Of a DNA stretch of 64,000 bases, positions 61,017 through 64,000 are shown piece by piece. The notes below the pieces were generated by a model, which searched no databases, was not told where the DNA came from, and saw only the letters and a program-made list of their open reading frames with translations. Made by a program: the position numbers and the translations under genes. How positions within the stretch are numbered: position 1 is the first letter of the stretch; each line of letters opens with the position of its first letter. The stretch comes from an uncultured Marivita sp. GTDB taxonomy: Bacteria > Pseudomonadota > Alphaproteobacteria > Rhodobacterales > Rhodobacteraceae. The DNA is taken from the NCBI RefSeq assembly GCF_947488135.1, contig NZ_CANKYW010000005.1:124001-188000 (forward strand), in the 5' to 3' direction.

Positions 61017-62551
61017 GGACCGTTCAAAACCACGGGGTAAAAGCCAGAATAAGAGATAATCTTGGTCTCCATAGATCATTGCTGTGGAGGCGCAAATGCA
61101 TTGGCGCATTACTTTGGAAGCCGTTGACCCGATTGGGGATGAATATCGCAAGGAGTTCATGATCGAGAAGAATCTTGACGGCCTGGCTGGCGGGAAGCTG
61201 GGCTGCTCGATTGAAGACGGTAAGGCGATCATGAAAGAGGTTCAGAAGATCATTGTCGAGCGGTAGTTGGACCTTTGGGTTCGCTTCTGCCGGGCGTGTC
61301 CAACCTGCGAGGGACTGCTGCCGATCAAGGATTACAACCAGAGAAATATACTAACTGTCTTTGGTGAAATACCTGTGCGCTTCCCTCGCTTGATGGTCTG
61401 CCAGAAGTGCAATCCGGCATGTTGTTTCACCTTTTCCCCTGCGGCCGATATTTGCAAGGACCGCGCCACGCCCGAACTGTTGGAGCTTTCCGCAAAACTG
61501 GGCGCGAAATTCTCATATCGTGAAGCATCAGACCTGTTGGCAACGTTCTTGCCCGATCAATCGGCGCGAACCTTCACTACGCTTCGCAACCGAACCTTGG
61601 CTATGGGCAAGCGGATCGAAGAGGCTGAAAGGCATCAGAGCTGGTTCGAAAACCTGAACTATCCGGATCGAACGCAGTACGAGCTTGCGCTTGTGGGCGA
61701 TCCGGCACGTGAATTTGTTTTCAATGTGGATACGGCGCACATTCCAATGCTCAAGCGGTATGGTGGTCGAACGTTTGAAGCCGTTGTAGGCCACTGTGGG
61801 CGCGGCGGAAGAGGTGATCCGCCGGGACCCATCTTTGCTTTTGAAGGTACGCATCCAAGGGAATTAAGGGCGATGGCGGCTCTGGCACTCAAAAGGCAAG
61901 GCTACGCTGACCAGGGTGAAATCACCGTCATTTCGGACGGGGCAGAATGTCTGAAGTGCTTAACGGGCATGCTTCCACAACCGGTGAACCACATCCTCGA
62001 CTGGTTTCACATTTCAATGAAGATACAGCCGCTGGTCCAGCTCGGAGCAACGGCCCCGAAGCACCTCTTGAGCTTCGAGGGGCGTATGGAACGAATACGG
62101 TGGCGATTGTGGAACGGGCAAGCTGGTCGAGCCTTGTCCTTGATCGCAACGGTTCGACGAGATTTGTCCAGAGACCCGGTGCCAAGCATTTGGGCGCACC
62201 GCGCCGACAAATTGCTCGAAACCCTGCAAATCTACATAACAAGAAACAAGGGATCGGTGGTCAACTATGCCGAGCGGTATCGCGATGGGAAGCGCGTTTC
62301 GACCGCACCGGCTGAGGCGAGCGTCAACAGGCTTGTCGCCAAGCGATTTGTGAAAAAGCAACAAATGCGATGGTCACGCACCGGAGCGCATTACCTGCTG
62401 AAAGTCCGGGCATCAGTGCTGAACGGAGATCTGTCTGACCGAACGAAATATGAAGCGCCAAAACAGCCTATCCCGGGCAACATTGCGAGATTTATTAGCC
62501 CTACACCACCCTTGCTCAAGGTGGCCTGACCCCACAGTTTTGAACGGTCCC
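61016..62551 (+). mobile_element. ISKra4-like insertion sequence
   Basis: Terminal inverted repeats GGGACCGTTCAAAACCACGGGGT (61016-61038) and ACCCCACAGTTTTGAACGGTCCC (62529-62551), 20/23 matching, flanking a transposase. Confidence 0.85.
61084..62529 (+). pseudogene. ISKra4-family-like transposase with in-frame TAG at 61264-61266
   Basis: ORFs 61084-61266 and 61267-62529 are in the same frame: ...GKAIMKEVQKIIVER*LDLWVRFCRACPTCEGLLPIKDYNQRNILTVFGEIPVRFPRLM... Confidence 0.8.
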
Positions 62552-62833
62552 GGCGAGGTCGCTCCGTTTCTCGCGATGGATCGCACGACACTGACCGCCG
62601 CGCTCAAGCCACTGACGCGGAAGGGTCTGGTGGAGATCGTGCCGGACAAGACGGACGCGCGGGCGCGCCGCCTCGCGCTGACCGAGAAGGGGCATGCGCT
62701 GTTGACCGCGTCGCTGCCGGTCTGGCGTGCCGAACACGATGCCGTCGATGCGCTGCTTCTCGCGCTCGAAGGCGCGCTTGATCTCGACGATCTGAGGGAG
62801 GGAATCGGCAATACAGCTATACCGGTGCTCTAA
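62552..62833 (+). pseudogene. 3' fragment of a MarR-family regulator truncated by the IS
   Basis: 'GEVAPFLAMDRTTLTAALKPLTRKGLVEIVPDKTDARARRLALTEKGHALL' = recognition helix and wing of MarR; N-terminal half absent upstream of the IS. Confidence 0.75.
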
Positions 62834-63733
62834 TGGCTCTCGTGCAATCGCTGGACGACGAAACGTTCCTTGGCAACCAGTCCGGCTGAGGTCCTGCGGC
62901 ACCGCAACCCGCAAAAGGATGAGTTCTCGTGTCCAGAAAAGACGGCGCTCAAAGAAAGGTACGCCGCCACATTTCAGTCCCTGGCTGCGGAAATCGCGGA
63001 CGTTTCGCCGTAATGCGTCCCTTGGCAGCGGAAAATTGGTGGGTAGCGCGATTGAGTTGACCGATTACGACACATGGAAGTCGTTCCGATCTGGGGTGAT
63101 ATTACCGATTGGACGCTTCAAGAGCTCGGCGAATATCCGGGACCGACTTTCCGGCAAATGCCATTGGTAGATCCACCTTGAACCTGAAGCCGCGTTTCGA
63201 CTCTCCGCGGAACCGCGGTCGGGGATTTCGCAGGACAGAAGCGCGGCCTGCATTTTCTGGGTCGCTCCGGCATTCGAAGCCGTTCAGTCGATCTATCTGG
63301 GCAGGACCTTCGAATTCACAGACGCGATCATGAGCGACGGGTGTCACCAAGAGCCGCAGCCTGTTTCCAGGCTGCCCGACGATGTGAGCCGGCTTGAGCG
63401 GCTGCCGGACTGTATCGCAGGCTGTTCAGGCCCCGTGGAGTTATGGAGATCGGCAGCTGCGCGAACTTGCTCGATAACTCGCTCTATGCATTGCGCCATC
63501 TTGTTCAACATTTTGAAATCAATTCGGTCGATCCCCCACCGCGCGTCGGTAACGTGACAGCGTCCGGTACGCTGGAAATGGCTGACCAGTCGGGCCGCGG
63601 ACCAGGTGTGGCGCGCCTAGGTCGCAAATACCGCATCGTCGAAAGTCGACCCGCGCTTCGTCTAGCGATTCTTCGGTCTCAACTCCCCAGTCCATTGTCG
63701 TAGGCACCTAGCCATACAACGCACATCATTCTG

Positions 63734-63773
63734 TGTTCCACTCAATGGAACAATGTTCCGAAAGTGTTGACAG
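63734..63773 (+). promoter_or_regulatory. Putative IclR-type operator overlapping a TTGACA promoter
   Basis: TGTTCCACTCAATGGAACAATGTTCCGAAAGTGTTGACAG; collinear with 46243-46282. Confidence 0.65.
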
Positions 63774-63842
63774 GTCTTTCACCGTGTGACGTACTGAGTT
63801 CCAGTCAACGCCAAAAGAAGGCGAACCAATGGGAGGAAGAAA

Positions 63843-64000
63843 ATGACGAAGACAGCACTTTCGGTTGCGTTCGTTGCGGGTGCGGTTCTTGCAACGGCAG
63901 CATCGGCGCAGTCCGCCGAAGAACCGATGGAATTGACGTTTCACACAATCATGGTTGCCGAGGATCCGATCGCGCAATGCGCACGGACCGTGCTCGCCCC
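63843..64000 (+). CDS. TRAP transporter substrate-binding protein, DctP family (partial, runs off window)
   Basis: MTKTALSVAFVAGAVLATAASAQSAEEPMELTFHTIMVAEDPIAQCARTVLA...; signal peptide and DctP-like N-terminus. Confidence 0.75.
   Translation, partial: MTKTALSVAFVAGAVLATAASAQSAEEPMELTFHTIMVAEDPIAQCARTVLA

Noticed and set aside
61264-61266. TAG as possible pyrrolysine/recoding site
   Set aside because: No pyl genes or recoding structure seen; a simple CAG->TAG nonsense mutation in an IS is more parsimonious.

Overview
High-GC alphaproteobacterial window, most consistent with Rhodobacteraceae/Roseobacter-group DNA (judged from gene content and protein style only). About 1-36.4 kb is ordinary chromosome: HWE/HisKA_2-type PAS histidine kinase, proS, serine hydrolase, glmM-folP-folB, SleB-type hydrolase, PPDK-like protein, glyS/glyQ, ilvC, tandem Lrp regulators, Hint protein, class V aminotransferase, DnaJ-like protein, bolA, gatB, pepN, photolyase plus DUF2256, and malate synthase G. 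At ~36.4 kb there is a truncated tRNA-Arg(CCG) fragment followed by an intact tRNA-Arg(CCG), an AT-richer non-coding stretch, a tyrosine recombinase, a DUF1403 gene and an ScpB-like gene, which looks like the entry end of an integrated element. From 40.6 kb to the window end lies a catabolic accessory region: one divergent gene block (DHQase-like, SDR, hydrolase, CoA-transferase, IclR, thiolase, DUF35 / TRAP-PQM, hydrolase, 3 SDRs); a second block (HpaI-type aldolase, RidA, fused E1 alpha-beta, TRAP-MQP, BKACE) opposite a PAS-LuxR regulator; an ISKra4-like IS with an in-frame amber codon; a truncated MarR gene; and the start of a third TRAP binding protein. Most notable observations: (i) a 40-bp collinear, TTGACA-linked palindrome shared by two TRAP promoters 17.5 kb apart; (ii) a trypsin-fold protein in which all three triad positions appear substituted; (iii) a DHQase-like protein lacking several canonical active-site residues; (iv) the tRNA fragment / integrase / DUF1403 / ScpB module; (v) a paired-hairpin repeat seen at two intergenic sites.
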